Positions 15,651 through 25,601 of a stretch of 64,000 bases of DNA are shown here, one piece after another (within the stretch, counting starts at the first letter, position 1; each line of letters starts with the position of its first letter). Below the pieces are notes generated by a model. It saw nothing but the letters and a program-made list of their open reading frames with translations. It had not been told where the DNA came from and searched no databases. The DNA is from Bacteriovoracaceae bacterium (GTDB lineage: Bacteria; Bdellovibrionota; Bacteriovoracia; Bacteriovoracales; Bacteriovoracaceae). The position numbers and the translations under genes were made by a program. The stretch lies in NCBI GenBank assembly GCA_020630335.1, contig JAHDBN010000003.1:62001-126000 (forward strand), in the 5' to 3' direction.

Positions 15651-16928
15651 ATGGATAGTTTCAAAGTAAAAGGGCCATCTAGGCTTGAAGGTGAAGTTTC
15701 AATATCAAGAGCGAAGAACTCTTGTCTGCCCTTAATGGCAGGTACTTTGTTGTGCCAAAATCCTGTTGGGTTAAAGTCTTTACCTAATTTGCGTGACATT
15801 AGAACAATGAAAAAATTGATGTCTGGTTTTGGAGTGAAACTCCAAGATGATCAATTTCATTGTGATGATATCCATAATACTTATGCTCCTTATGAATTAG
15901 TTAAAACAATGAGAGCATCAGTTTTAGTTCTTGGGCCTTTGCTTTCAAGGTTTGGAGAAGCAAAAGTTTCTCTTCCAGGTGGGTGTGCAATTGGAACGAG
16001 ACCTGTTGATTTGCACCTTGATGGATTAAAAAAACTTGGAGCTGAGATTAATGTTGAAGGTGGATATATTTATGCTAAAGCTAAAAGATTAAAAGGGGCA
16101 AAGATTGATCTTATGTTCCCAAGTGTTGGAGCAACAGAAAATCTTTTGATGGCAGCTGTTTTTGCAGAAGGTGAAACAATTATTTCAAATGCGGCAAGAG
16201 AACCTGAAGTCGTTGATTTAGGAAATTTTCTAAATCAAGCATTTGAAGATTTAAAAATTGCTGGGTTAGGAACTTCCACTCTTAAAATCCAAGGTATTTC
16301 TCAAAATAGTAAAAATAAAGAAATTATTTATACTCCTATTCCAGATAGAATAGAAGCTGCGACTTTTATTATTGCGGGGGTGATGACTAATTCATTTCTT
16401 TCAATAAAAGATTGTGATAAAGCTCACCTCGGATCTGTGACAAATGCTTTGCAAATGAGTCATGCAAATTTAAAAATTCATGATTCTGTTATCGAAGTAA
16501 TGCCTAGAAATAAAGAGCTAACTGGTTTCAATTTAAGAACGACTCCTTATCCTTATTTTCCTACTGATGTACAAGCTCAGTTTATGGCCTTGGCAACGAT
16601 GATTAATGATACTTCAATTATTTCTGAAGAAATTTTTGAGAATCGATTTATGCACGTTCCTGAATTAAATAGAATGGGAGCAGATATTAGGCTTAATAAC
16701 CAAACAGCAGTAATTGTTGGAGGGAAAAGATTAAAAGGTGCACCAGTAATGTGTACGGATTTAAGAGCTAGTGCTGCACTTGTTTTGGCAGCGATGATTG
16801 CTGATGGTGAAACAAATATTCAAAGAGTTTATCATTTGGATCGCGGGTATGATGGTTTTGAGAAAAAACTCACCTCTCTTGGTTGCGAGATACAAAGAGT
16901 TAACTTAAGTGCTAGAGCTCAAGCTTAA
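15651..16928 (+). CDS. murA: UDP-N-acetylglucosamine 1-carboxyvinyltransferase
   Basis: A 425-residue MurA, the first committed step of peptidoglycan synthesis, transferring enolpyruvate from PEP to UDP-GlcNAc. The catalytic Cys is C112 in LPGGCAIGTRPVDLHLDG (fosfomycin-sensitive form) and K21-x-N23 region reads RAKNSCLP. YPYFPTDVQAQFMAL and RASAALVLAAM are conserved. The ATG at 15651 is preferred over a TTG six bases earlier. No ribosome binding site is seen; a TAAAAT at 15639-15644 would place transcription start near the ATG, but a matching -35 is not convincing. It overlaps the HIT gene by one base. Confidence 0.96.
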   Translation: MDSFKVKGPSRLEGEVSISRAKNSCLPLMAGTLLCQNPVGLKSLPNLRDIRTMKKLMSGFGVKLQDDQFHCDDIHNTYAPYELVKTMRASVLVLGPLLSRFGEAKVSLPGGCAIGTRPVDLHLDGLKKLGAEINVEGGYIYAKAKRLKGAKIDLMFPSVGATENLLMAAVFAEGETIISNAAREPEVVDLGNFLNQAFEDLKIAGLGTSTLKIQGISQNSKNKEIIYTPIPDRIEAATFIIAGVMTNSFLSIKDCDKAHLGSVTNALQMSHANLKIHDSVIEVMPRNKELTGFNLRTTPYPYFPTDVQAQFMALATMINDTSIISEEIFENRFMHVPELNRMGADIRLNNQTAVIVGGKRLKGAPVMCTDLRASAALVLAAMIADGETNIQRVYHLDRGYDGFEKKLTSLGCEIQRVNLSARAQA

Positions 16929-17266
16929 TGACTATTTTTGAAAAAATAATAAATAAAGAAATTCCAGCTTCTATTGTCTATGAAGATGAATCAGTTTTAG
17001 CGTTTAATGATATTGCGCCTCAAGCTCCAACGCATGTACTTTTTATTCATAAACTTTCTAAAACTAAGAATGTATCAGAAATGATGAAGAATCACCCAGA
17101 ACAGATTCAAGATCTTTTTAATGCAATTACTTCATTTGCCAAAGAGAACAACTTTGAAGATGGTTACCGAGTTGTTACTAATCAAGGAAAATCTGGTGGA
17201 CAGACAGTATTTTATACTCACTTTCATTTCCTTGCAGGGGCTTCTCTAGGGAGATTTGGGAAGTGA
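16928..17266 (+). CDS. HIT-family (HinT-like) nucleotide hydrolase
   Basis: A 112-residue HIT protein, the usual length for HinT. It begins IFEKIINKEIPASIVYEDE and has the substrate segment AFNDIAPQAPTHVLFIHK. The triad region is QTVFYTHFHFLAGAS: the first His of the H-x-H-x-H motif is replaced by Tyr (Y96), while the nucleophile equivalent H98 and H100 remain. HinT proteins hydrolyse purine nucleoside phosphoramidates. The gene lies between murA and guaA with 1- and 4-base overlaps. Confidence 0.9.
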   Translation: MTIFEKIINKEIPASIVYEDESVLAFNDIAPQAPTHVLFIHKLSKTKNVSEMMKNHPEQIQDLFNAITSFAKENNFEDGYRVVTNQGKSGGQTVFYTHFHFLAGASLGRFGK

Positions 17267-18792
17267 ATGATATCTGGATCGTAGACTTTGGATCTCAATA
17301 CACTCAATTAATTGCTAGAATTTATAGAGAACTTGGTTTTAAAAGTAGTATCTTTACAATCAAAGATTCCCTAAAAGCTTTAAGAGAAAAGAAACCAGGA
17401 CTTTTAATTCTTTCTGGTGGTCCCCAATCAGTATTTGAAGATAGTAATGATTACACATTATTTTTCAACCAAGATATTCCAGTCTTAGGAATTTGTTATG
17501 GGATGCAATTAATTGCTCAGTACTTTGGAGGCAAGGTTAAAAAAGGAAAGATTGGTGAGTATGGTAAAAGCCGAGTTTTGCAAACTCAGAAAATATTTTC
17601 TTTTACTTCTTTTAACGCTTGGATGAGTCATAGTGATCATGTTGAAGTACTTCCTGATGGTTTTTCAAAAATTTTAGAGAGTGAGAATGGATTAGTCGCA
17701 GGAATAAAAAAAGATGATACTAATCTATGGGGATTACAATTTCACCCTGAAGTTATTCATACTGAACATGGCAAAGATATTCTTGCCTATTTTGCTGAAA
17801 AATCTAACTTAGAAAACACATGGAAAGCTAAGAGTATTCTTAATGAGTGCTTAGAAACTGTATCTCAGGTAGGTGAAGAAAAAGTGTTATGCGCTTTTTC
17901 TGGAGGAGTAGACTCATTAGTCGCTGCGACACTTGCGCATCAAAAAATTGGGAGTAATCTTTATTGTTTTTTTGTAGATCATGGACTTTTAAGATTACAA
18001 GACTTAGATCATATAGAAGTCTTAAAAAAAGAAACAAATCTAAACATTGAAATCATTGATGCTAAAAAAGAATTTTTATCTTTATTGGATGGAGTAGATG
18101 ATCCAGAACAAAAAAGAAAAATTATAGGAAAAACCTTCATAGAAGTGTTTGATAAAAAAGTAAAAGAATATCAGATAAGTCATAACTTTAAATTCTCCTA
18201 CTTGCTTCAAGGAACTCTCTACCCTGATGTTATTGAATCAACTAGTCCGCATAAAAAAGATGGTAAATCTGTAACGATAAAGTCTCATCATAATGTTGGA
18301 GGACTTCCTGAAAAAATGAATCTTAAACTCTTAGAGCCTTTGAGATTTTTATTTAAAGATGAAGTGCGAATGATGGGGAAAGAGTTAGGTTTAGATGAAA
18401 AGTGGTTAAATAGACATCCTTTCCCTGGACCAGGGCTTGGAATCAGAATTCTGGGGGCAATAGATAAGGAGAAAATTAGACAGGTTCAATTGAGTGATCA
18501 AATTATGTTTGAGGAGCTTGTAAATGCTGATTTTTACAACAAATGTTGGCAATCTCTTACAGTACACATCCCTCAGAAGACGGTAGGGGTAAAAGGTGAT
18601 GGGCGAGCATACGAAGAAGTAATATGTGTTAGAATAGTAGAGAGTAGAGATGGGATGACTGCGACTTGGTCTCATATTCCATATGATCTTTTAGATAAAA
18701 TCTCTTCTCGAATTACCAACGAGGTTTCAGGTATAACACGTGTCGTTTATGATATAACGTCAAAGCCTCCTGGTACTATAGAATGGGAGTAG
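17263..18792 (+). CDS. guaA: GMP synthase (glutamine-hydrolysing)
   Basis: A 509-residue two-domain enzyme converting XMP to GMP. The N-terminal class I glutaminase has the nucleophile motif GICYGMQL, with His and Glu in FHPEVIHTE. The ATP pyrophosphatase domain starts at FSGGVDSLVAAT. The C-terminal dimerisation domain ends with the conserved TSKPPGTIEWE, so the gene is complete. The GTG start overlaps the HIT-gene stop, indicating coupling. Confidence 0.97.
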   Translation: MNDIWIVDFGSQYTQLIARIYRELGFKSSIFTIKDSLKALREKKPGLLILSGGPQSVFEDSNDYTLFFNQDIPVLGICYGMQLIAQYFGGKVKKGKIGEYGKSRVLQTQKIFSFTSFNAWMSHSDHVEVLPDGFSKILESENGLVAGIKKDDTNLWGLQFHPEVIHTEHGKDILAYFAEKSNLENTWKAKSILNECLETVSQVGEEKVLCAFSGGVDSLVAATLAHQKIGSNLYCFFVDHGLLRLQDLDHIEVLKKETNLNIEIIDAKKEFLSLLDGVDDPEQKRKIIGKTFIEVFDKKVKEYQISHNFKFSYLLQGTLYPDVIESTSPHKKDGKSVTIKSHHNVGGLPEKMNLKLLEPLRFLFKDEVRMMGKELGLDEKWLNRHPFPGPGLGIRILGAIDKEKIRQVQLSDQIMFEELVNADFYNKCWQSLTVHIPQKTVGVKGDGRAYEEVICVRIVESRDGMTATWSHIPYDLLDKISSRITNEVSGITRVVYDITSKPPGTIEWE

Positions 18793-18794
18793 GC

Positions 18795-19340
18795 ATGAAA
18801 AAATTATTAGTTATTATGACATTTTTAGTTTCAAGTTTTTCTTTAGCTGGAGATGTTAGAGTTTTAGTTGGGTTAAGCCCAGCGGGATCTTTTGAAGCTC
18901 AGGCTAAAATTCATAATGGAGTAGTTAAGACTTCAAAGGGAAAGTTTTTTGCGAGAAATATGTATGTTTATGCAAAAGATTTAAAAACTGGTATTGGACT
19001 TAGAGATGATCATTTGTATAAAAGATTAGATTTAAAAAAACATCCTAAAATTAAAGTCTTAAAAGCTGTAGGCAAGTCTGGTAAAGGGGTTGCTATTGTC
19101 GAAATTCGAGGAGTGAAAAAGAAAGTTCCATTTAAGTTTTCTAAAAAATCTGGTGGAAAAGTAGCTTTTGATATGGATATTGTTCTTAAAGATTTTAAAT
19201 TTGATAAAAAGAAAGATGGCCTTAGTTATATGGGCATTGGTGTTAAAGATAAGATTTCAATTTCTGGAATGCTTAAATCAATGAAGTATGTGGCCAAGAA
19301 AAAAAAGAAAAGAAACTCTAGAGCTCTTGCTAGTGAGTAG
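18795..19340 (+). CDS. YceI-family exported protein
   Basis: A 181-residue protein with a signal peptide (MKKLLVIMTFLVSSFSLA) and a YceI-like beta-barrel. The family signature is visible as LRDDHLYKRLDLKKHPKI, and a FDMDIVLKDF segment follows. YceI proteins bind polyisoprenoid-type lipids in the periplasm or secreted space. The C-terminus is very basic (KKKKKRNSR). I start at 18795 because it begins the signal peptide and has a GGGAG-type site; an upstream ATG at 18783 lies inside guaA. It follows guaA by 2 bases, so it probably shares its transcript. Confidence 0.85.
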   Translation: MKKLLVIMTFLVSSFSLAGDVRVLVGLSPAGSFEAQAKIHNGVVKTSKGKFFARNMYVYAKDLKTGIGLRDDHLYKRLDLKKHPKIKVLKAVGKSGKGVAIVEIRGVKKKVPFKFSKKSGGKVAFDMDIVLKDFKFDKKKDGLSYMGIGVKDKISISGMLKSMKYVAKKKKKRNSRALASE

Positions 19341-19433
19341 TAGTTAAGGCTTACTTATCTCCAATAGATTGAAAAACTTGCCCCTATATTTACTCTAATT
19401 TAGTTTTAAGTAGAATTTATTTAGAGGTGATTT

Positions 19434-20303
19434 ATGAAAATGTTTTCTTTATTAATTTTTTTAGTTCTATTTTTCTCGTGTGGCCCAGACACTGCACATC
19501 TAGGAGATCCTTCTAGCTCAGGTACAGTTAATCCTGTTTCTCCTGTTGATGTAGATTTGAATTCGATATCAGGACTTCCTTGTCCAGGACCTAATGCAAT
19601 CTCAGGAAGTTGTATTCCAGATGGAGCAACGGTTGTAGTTGATTGCGGAGCTGGTTCTACAAGTACAACTTGTAGCAATGGAACATTTAGTATTGCAGCA
19701 GTTAGTTTTCCTGCAACTTGTCCTAGAACATGTACGGCAACTATTACTGATCAATATGGAAATAGTGGAACTGACTCAGAACATAATGCTTATTATGCTG
19801 CAGAACTTGTGACGGTTAAAACTATGGACGATGTCTTAGGTGATGGTGATTGCTCTAGCGGAGTGTGTACTGCTACTCAAGGTGAAACTGTTATTTTTAG
19901 TATTAAGGTGAGCAATCTTGGATCTCACGGAGCAACAGGAGTACAAACTCTAGATCTTTGTCCTGCAGGTACAGGCTATCAAGCTCACAGCTCGACGATT
20001 GGAACTTATGATTCTTCAACAGGTATTTGGAATATTGGAGCTTTAGCCAATGGTGCGAGTGCGACTTTAGAGTTAAGTTGTATGATAAGAGTCGCTTCTG
20101 GAAGTGTGAAAAATTGTGTTAAGGAAGCTAAAGGTAATGAGTATGATCCGACTAGCTCAGGTGATGATTATTGTGAAGAAGTTAAAATACTAGCTCCTAC
20201 GACAACTACGGTTTATGCAACTACTACGACGAGCACAACCACAACTACCACTTATACCACGACGACTACGACAACAAGCACTACAACAACTACGATATAT
20301 TAA
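19434..20303 (+). CDS. Lipoprotein with SGxC module, DUF11-like domain and poly-Thr tail
   Basis: A 289-residue lipoprotein (lipobox LFFSC near residue 16). It has three parts. A cysteine-rich module around residues 49-95 contains ISGSCIPDGATVVVDCG and FPATC. A DUF11-like domain (about 120-255) contains GETVIFSIKVSNLG. The tail of about 35 residues is nearly all Thr with a few Ser/Tyr, encoded by mixed ACN codons. The module recurs in the lipoproteins at 38244 and, more weakly, 40089; the DUF11-plus-Thr-tail order recurs at 40089. The tail may be a flexible or glycosylated stalk; that is inference. Confidence 0.8.
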   Translation: MKMFSLLIFLVLFFSCGPDTAHLGDPSSSGTVNPVSPVDVDLNSISGLPCPGPNAISGSCIPDGATVVVDCGAGSTSTTCSNGTFSIAAVSFPATCPRTCTATITDQYGNSGTDSEHNAYYAAELVTVKTMDDVLGDGDCSSGVCTATQGETVIFSIKVSNLGSHGATGVQTLDLCPAGTGYQAHSSTIGTYDSSTGIWNIGALANGASATLELSCMIRVASGSVKNCVKEAKGNEYDPTSSGDDYCEEVKILAPTTTTVYATTTTSTTTTTTYTTTTTTTSTTTTTIY

Positions 20304-20310
20304 ATTATAG

Positions 20311-20350
20311 AAGCCTTTTGTAAATATTAAATATTTACGCAAGGCTTTTT
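20311..20350 (+). terminator. Intrinsic terminator
   Basis: AAGCCTT (20311-20317) pairs with AAGGCTT (20341-20347), enclosing a second inner stem TAAATAT/ATATTTA. A T-run ends the structure. It terminates the poly-Thr lipoprotein transcript, so dnaE needs its own promoter in the 79 bases that follow. Confidence 0.85.
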
Positions 20351-20429
20351 GAAAGAATTTACCAGAGTTTTCTACTATACCATTTCTATTCTTTAAGAGA
20401 TTATAAGTATTCGAAATTAGGATATTTAA

Positions 20430-23400
20430 TTGAGCTTACTTAATTCTCATTCAGATAGTTTTGTACATCTACATTTACACACCCAGTATTCTTTATTGGA
20501 TGGAGCTTTACGTCTAAAAGACTTATTTCAAAAATGTAATGAGTTTGGAATGCCAGCGGTTGCTAGTACAGATCACGGTAATATGTTTGGTGCTATTGAT
20601 TTTTACACCCAGGCTAAGAATGCAGGTGTAAAACCTATTATTGGAAGTGAAATTTATTTTACTCCTGGTTCTAGATTTGATCGTAAAGCAGCAAGAAGAA
20701 CTACAGTTTTAGATTCACAAGATGCTGAGGAAAGTAAATTTCAAATTCATCATTTAGTATTGATGGCCAAAAATAAAATAGGGTATCAAAATCTTTGTAA
20801 GCTTTTATCTAAAGCTTATCTTGAAGGGTTTTATTATAAACCTCGAGCAGATATTGAATTATTAAAAGAATTCTCCGAAGGCCTTATCGCGACGACAGCT
20901 TGCTTGAAAGGAGAAGTTGCCTATAACCTTTTTACTGGAAATGATGAAAGAGCTCATGATGCTGTCTTAAAGTATAGAGAATTATTTAAAGATGATTTTT
21001 ACTTAGAAATTCAAGAAAATGGTTTAGCTGAACAAGTTGATGTTAATAAGAAATTAATTAGTTATGCAAATGATTTATCTATTCCTTTAGTTGCTACTAA
21101 TGATGTTCATTATTTAACAAGAGAAGATGCCGCTGCTCAAGAAGTATTACTTTGTATTCAAACAGGTAAAACTTTTAATGACGAGAAAAGAATGAAGCTT
21201 ACGAGTAATGAGTTCTTTTTGAAATCCCCAGAGCATATGAGAGAAGCTTTTCATTACAATAAGGAAGCTTGTGATAATACTTTAAGGATCGCAGATAAAT
21301 GTAACCTAGAGTTAAATTGGAAAGATGAAAAAGGAAGACAGATTTATCATCTTCCTGATTTTGAGATTAAGACTGAAGAAACTCCTGAAGAGTTCTTTGA
21401 AAGAGAATCCAAAGAAGGCTTGGAGAATAGATTTCAAGGGCCTCATTTTAAAAAGTTAAGAGAACTTTCTAATTGGGAAAGTGAAATTAAACCTAAATAT
21501 TATGATCGATTAACTGAAGAAGTAGAAATGATTAAGAGTACTGGTTTTTCTGGTTACTTTTTAATAGTTTCTGATTTTATTCGTTGGTCAAAGAAAAATG
21601 ATATTCCTGTTGGGCCAGGGAGAGGATCTGGAGCTGGTTCACTAGTTGCTTACGCCTTAGACATCACGAATATCAATCCCATTCCTTACAACCTTCTTTT
21701 TGAAAGATTTATTAATCCTGAAAGAATTTCAATGCCAGACTTTGATGTAGATTTTTGCCAGGAAAGAAGAGCTGAAGTTATTGATTATGTTACTCAAAAG
21801 TATGGGCAAGAAAGAGTTGGGCAAATTATCACCTTTGGAAAGTTACAAGCCAAAGCATGTATAAGAGATGTTGCGAGAGTTTACGGACTTCCTTACTCAG
21901 AGTCAGATAGGTTAGCAAAACTTATTCCGGATGAATTAGGAATAACACTAGATCGTGCTCTAGAAATAGAGCCTAAGTTTCAAGAAGCTTATGATGGCGA
22001 TCAAAAAATCAAAAGAATTATTGATATTTCAAGAAGATTAGAAGGCTTGATGAGGCATGCTTCAATTCATGCAGCAGGTGTAATTATTACGAATGAGCCT
22101 TTAGTGAATTATTGTCCATTATATAAAGGACGAGAAGGCGAACAAGTTGTTCAGTTTGATAAAGATTTTTCTGAAGAGATTGGATTAGTAAAATTTGATT
22201 TTCTTGGTTTAAAAACTCTAACTGTTATTCAAAATGCAGTAAATCTTATTAGAAGAGATTATGATGACGCTTTTGATATAGAATCTATCGATTTAGAAGA
22301 TAAAAATATTTATGATTATATTTCAACAGGTGCGACTTCTGGAGTTTTTCAATTAGAGTCAGCAGGGATGAAGGATCTTTGTAAGAGGATTAAGCCTGAT
22401 AATATAGAAGACATTACTGCTATTAATGCTCTTTTTAGACCTGGACCTCTTGGTTCAGGGATGGTTGATGACTTTATTGAAATCAAGCATGGAAGAAAAG
22501 ACATGAGCTTTCCTTTCCCAGAGCTTGAAGAGATTTTAAAAGAAACTTACGGGATAGTTGTTTATCAAGAGCAGGTAATGAATATTTCTCGTATCATTGC
22601 GAATTATACTTTGGGGCAAGCAGATATGCTCCGTAGAGCAATGGGAAAGAAAAAAATTAAAGAAATGGATAGGCATAAAGAGATCTTTAAAAAAGGTGCT
22701 CTTGAAAATAACTTTGATGTCGCTAAGGCTGAAGAGTTATTTGATTTAATGGCAAAGTTTGCTGAGTATGGTTTTAATAAATCTCACGCAGTTGCTTACG
22801 CTTACATTGCTTATCAAACAGCTTTTTTAAAGTACTATTATAAAGCTCCATTTTTCGCAGCTCTTTTAGGTACTGAAATTAATAATACAGATAAAATTAC
22901 TAACTATATTAATGATGCAAAAGAACATGGAATAGAAATTCTTCCTCCTGATATTAATGAATCACTTTGGCTTTTTAATACGATAGGAAAAGAAACTATT
23001 CGTTTTGGAATGGGAGCAGTGAAAAATGTTGGTAAGGGAGCTGTTGAGGCAATAATTTCTGAGCGTGAAGAAAATGGTCCGTATAAAGGTTTAATTGATT
23101 TATGCTCTAGAGTGAGTCTTTCTAAAATGAATAAGAGAGTTTTAGAATCATTAATTAAAGTGGGAGCATTTGATTCTTGCGAGAAATATAATAGAAGTAC
23201 TTTGCTAGAGAATTTAGAAGCAATTTTAAGTGCATCTCAAAGAAAACAAAAAGATCTTGAATCAGGCCAAGGGAATTTATTTGATGCTTTTGGAGCTGAA
23301 GAAAGTGAAGCGGTTAGTATTGATATTAAAGAAGTTGAAGGACTGGATGAAAAAGCAAAATTAAGTTTTGAATATGCTTTAATGGGAATTTATGTTTCAG

Positions 23401-23987
23401 GCCATCCTTTAGACCGAGTGAGATCTGTGATCAAAGATTTAAGTTCAATGGAGATCTCAAGTATTCCAGGAATACAAGGACATGATAAAAGAGAAGTGAC
23501 TCTTGCAGGTTTAATGACGATAGAAAAATCATTTATTACCAAAAAAGGTGATAAGATGTGCTTTGCTCGTCTAGAAGATTTAAGTGGTAAGATTGAGTGT
23601 GTTGTTTTTCCATCAGTTTTTTCTGAGTATGAACATTTTCTTGGTTCAGAAGATCCACTTATCGTTAAAGGTTTTATAAATTTAGCTGAAGATCCTAGGA
23701 AATTTTTTCCTTCTAAAATTTTCAAACTAAGTGAGAGAGCAGAGAGTGAAGTGAGAAAAGTTTCTGTTTCAGTTGATCTTCATCATAAAAATCAAAAATC
23801 AATAATGGAGTTAAAAAAAATATTACAAACATTTAAAGGAACAACTCCTATTGAATTAATTTTTGATGATGGAGAGTGTAAAGCAAAAATGAGTCTCGGA
23901 GAAGATTACTATGTTAATCCTCACCCTAAAATGGTCAGTCAAATCAACGAGCTTTTTAAAGGAAACTGTGTTAACTTTAATATATGA
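20430..23987 (+). CDS. dnaE: DNA polymerase III alpha subunit
   Basis: A 1185-residue DnaE1-type replicative polymerase. The N-terminal PHP domain starts at once with HLHLHTQYSLLDG. The palm carries the catalytic PDFDVDF motif at about residues 436-442, preceded by GPGRGSGAGSLVAYAL. A helix-hairpin-helix region and a C-terminal OB domain (VTLAGLMTIEKSF, FARLEDLSG) follow. The start is TTG at 20430 with an AGGA site 8 bases upstream; the conserved PHP domain begins 12 residues later, so no later start is possible. The stop overlaps the next gene by 4 bases. Confidence 0.97.
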   Translation: MSLLNSHSDSFVHLHLHTQYSLLDGALRLKDLFQKCNEFGMPAVASTDHGNMFGAIDFYTQAKNAGVKPIIGSEIYFTPGSRFDRKAARRTTVLDSQDAEESKFQIHHLVLMAKNKIGYQNLCKLLSKAYLEGFYYKPRADIELLKEFSEGLIATTACLKGEVAYNLFTGNDERAHDAVLKYRELFKDDFYLEIQENGLAEQVDVNKKLISYANDLSIPLVATNDVHYLTREDAAAQEVLLCIQTGKTFNDEKRMKLTSNEFFLKSPEHMREAFHYNKEACDNTLRIADKCNLELNWKDEKGRQIYHLPDFEIKTEETPEEFFERESKEGLENRFQGPHFKKLRELSNWESEIKPKYYDRLTEEVEMIKSTGFSGYFLIVSDFIRWSKKNDIPVGPGRGSGAGSLVAYALDITNINPIPYNLLFERFINPERISMPDFDVDFCQERRAEVIDYVTQKYGQERVGQIITFGKLQAKACIRDVARVYGLPYSESDRLAKLIPDELGITLDRALEIEPKFQEAYDGDQKIKRIIDISRRLEGLMRHASIHAAGVIITNEPLVNYCPLYKGREGEQVVQFDKDFSEEIGLVKFDFLGLKTLTVIQNAVNLIRRDYDDAFDIESIDLEDKNIYDYISTGATSGVFQLESAGMKDLCKRIKPDNIEDITAINALFRPGPLGSGMVDDFIEIKHGRKDMSFPFPELEEILKETYGIVVYQEQVMNISRIIANYTLGQADMLRRAMGKKKIKEMDRHKEIFKKGALENNFDVAKAEELFDLMAKFAEYGFNKSHAVAYAYIAYQTAFLKYYYKAPFFAALLGTEINNTDKITNYINDAKEHGIEILPPDINESLWLFNTIGKETIRFGMGAVKNVGKGAVEAIISEREENGPYKGLIDLCSRVSLSKMNKRVLESLIKVGAFDSCEKYNRSTLLENLEAILSASQRKQKDLESGQGNLFDAFGAEESEAVSIDIKEVEGLDEKAKLSFEYALMGIYVSGHPLDRVRSVIKDLSSMEISSIPGIQGHDKREVTLAGLMTIEKSFITKKGDKMCFARLEDLSGKIECVVFPSVFSEYEHFLGSEDPLIVKGFINLAEDPRKFFPSKIFKLSERAESEVRKVSVSVDLHHKNQKSIMELKKILQTFKGTTPIELIFDDGECKAKMSLGEDYYVNPHPKMVSQINELFKGNCVNFNI

Positions 23988-24733
23988 AATTTATTTTTTT
24001 AGCATGGATGCTTTTATCTTCTAGCTTTATTTTAGCTAATGACACAATAACTCAACCCAAAAGAATTTTTTTAGACTTTGAATATTCTCTTAGTAGTTTT
24101 TCTTGGAAAGATTTTGATTTAAACGAAACTCAATTTTCTAAAAAATTAGTAAGTTCTTGGATGAAAAAAATCTCTGAAGCAAATTCCATTGAAGTGTTAG
24201 ATTTGAAAAAAACAAGCTCTGAAATTACCGATGAAGATATTAAGCTAAAGCTCTATGTTAAATTAAGAAAATTAAGTTATGAAAGAGAGCAATTTTATTT
24301 TAGTTATAAAGTTGATTATACTTTTTTAAATAATAAGGGTGATCTTATTGATAGAGGACAAGAATTTGAAGGTTCTTATTCTCTTCATACCAAAAAAGAA
24401 GAGCTAGCAGAAAAAGTAGGGAAATTTATTTATGCTCAATCTTCAAATTCAATTTCTCATATGAGTTATGTTCTTTCTAGACCTATGAGGAAAAAACAAC
24501 ACACACTTTTATCTGTTAGGTATAATAATTTTCAAGAGGTTCAAGATTTTGTAAAAAAATTAAATGAGAACTTTGCGATGGCAAAAGTTAAGAAAATTTC
24601 AGATTCTAGCGCTATATTAGAGATAGAAGGTCAAAAACAACAAGTAGAGCTTGTTGTGAATAGTATGAAGCGAAAGGGTTCTCCTGTAGAGTTCGTTCAG
24701 AGTCGAGGCCTTGCCAGCGACACTAGCTTGTAA
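23984..24733 (+). CDS. Exported hypothetical protein
   Basis: A 249-residue protein with a signal peptide (about residues 1-18). It is mixed alpha/beta and rich in Lys and Ser, with a late segment (LLSVRYNNFQEVQDFVKKL) that looks like a small ferredoxin-like or FlgT-like alpha/beta domain. I do not recognise the family. Its ATG overlaps the dnaE stop, so it depends on dnaE for translation or transcription. The 3' end overlaps the convergent DMT transporter gene by 11 bases. Confidence 0.65.
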   Translation: MKFIFLAWMLLSSSFILANDTITQPKRIFLDFEYSLSSFSWKDFDLNETQFSKKLVSSWMKKISEANSIEVLDLKKTSSEITDEDIKLKLYVKLRKLSYEREQFYFSYKVDYTFLNNKGDLIDRGQEFEGSYSLHTKKEELAEKVGKFIYAQSSNSISHMSYVLSRPMRKKQHTLLSVRYNNFQEVQDFVKKLNENFAMAKVKKISDSSAILEIEGQKQQVELVVNSMKRKGSPVEFVQSRGLASDTSL

Positions 24734-25601
24734 AATTTAAACTAAATGCACACAAAAATAAAATTAGACATAAGAGCATAGTCTTACTTGGTTTTCTTTT
24801 CATTATAAGACTCTCAAAAATAGTAGTTAGTACTGGCCCAGTCACTGATATCGCTGTAATAACTGAAAGAACACCAAGCTTGATTGCATTTAAATAAAAA
24901 AACAAAGAAAGAAAGGTCCCTATAAAACTAAAGATGATAGCTTTGAATTTTAGATTCTTATCTAATTCTTGAAATTTCTTAATAAGTTTTATAGGTCTGA
25001 AAAAAGAGAGTAGTAAAAAAAATAAAATGGCTCCCAAGCATCTAATAAAATTAGCAGTACTTCCATCGAACTGAGTTGAGATAAAAGCTTTTTTACTAAG
25101 ATAGACACCCGTTCCATCAAGAAAAATCCCAAAGATTGCGGCATATAATCCAACTAAATTCCAAGACTTATTTTTCTTAATATTTTCTAAGGCAAAAAGA
25201 ATGAGACATATAATAAAAAGAGTAACTGCTAGAATATTTTTTAAATGGATATGCTCATTTAAAATTAAAGCATCAACAAATAAAAACACAATAGGTTGGA
25301 ATGCAAATAGGATTAGAGTTCTTGCAGGGCCAAGCTCAACAAAACCTTTAATAAGGAAAATATCTCCAAGTCCTAGCCCTATAAATCCTGATAATAGAAA
25401 AAATAAAGAACCAGTGACAAAGATTTGATGATCAGAGAATAAAAAAAGAGCACTAAAGCTTATCGTGGCAATAATTGCTTTAAAGCAATTCATCCAAAGC
25501 GATCCATTTTTTTTAGATAAAATAGCAAAGTAAATTGTAGATATAGAGAAGCAAAGATTTGCGCTAAGCGCAAAAAGAGTAGCTATTTGAGCGTTTTTCA
25601 A
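24723..25601 (-). CDS. EamA/DMT-family transporter
   Basis: A 292-residue inner-membrane protein with about 10 hydrophobic segments arranged as two EamA repeats; the second half begins near WNLVGLYAAIFGIFLDG. Conserved Gly/Pro positions such as ELGPARTLILFAFQP fit the drug/metabolite transporter superfamily. The start is TTG, overlapping the ferredoxin gene stop (TTGA); the next ATG would delete the first membrane helix. The substrate is unknown. Confidence 0.82.
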   Translation of the reverse strand: MKNAQIATLFALSANLCFSISTIYFAILSKKNGSLWMNCFKAIIATISFSALFLFSDHQIFVTGSLFFLLSGFIGLGLGDIFLIKGFVELGPARTLILFAFQPIVFLFVDALILNEHIHLKNILAVTLFIICLILFALENIKKNKSWNLVGLYAAIFGIFLDGTGVYLSKKAFISTQFDGSTANFIRCLGAILFFLLLSFFRPIKLIKKFQELDKNLKFKAIIFSFIGTFLSLFFYLNAIKLGVLSVITAISVTGPVLTTIFESLIMKRKPSKTMLLCLILFLCAFSLNFTS

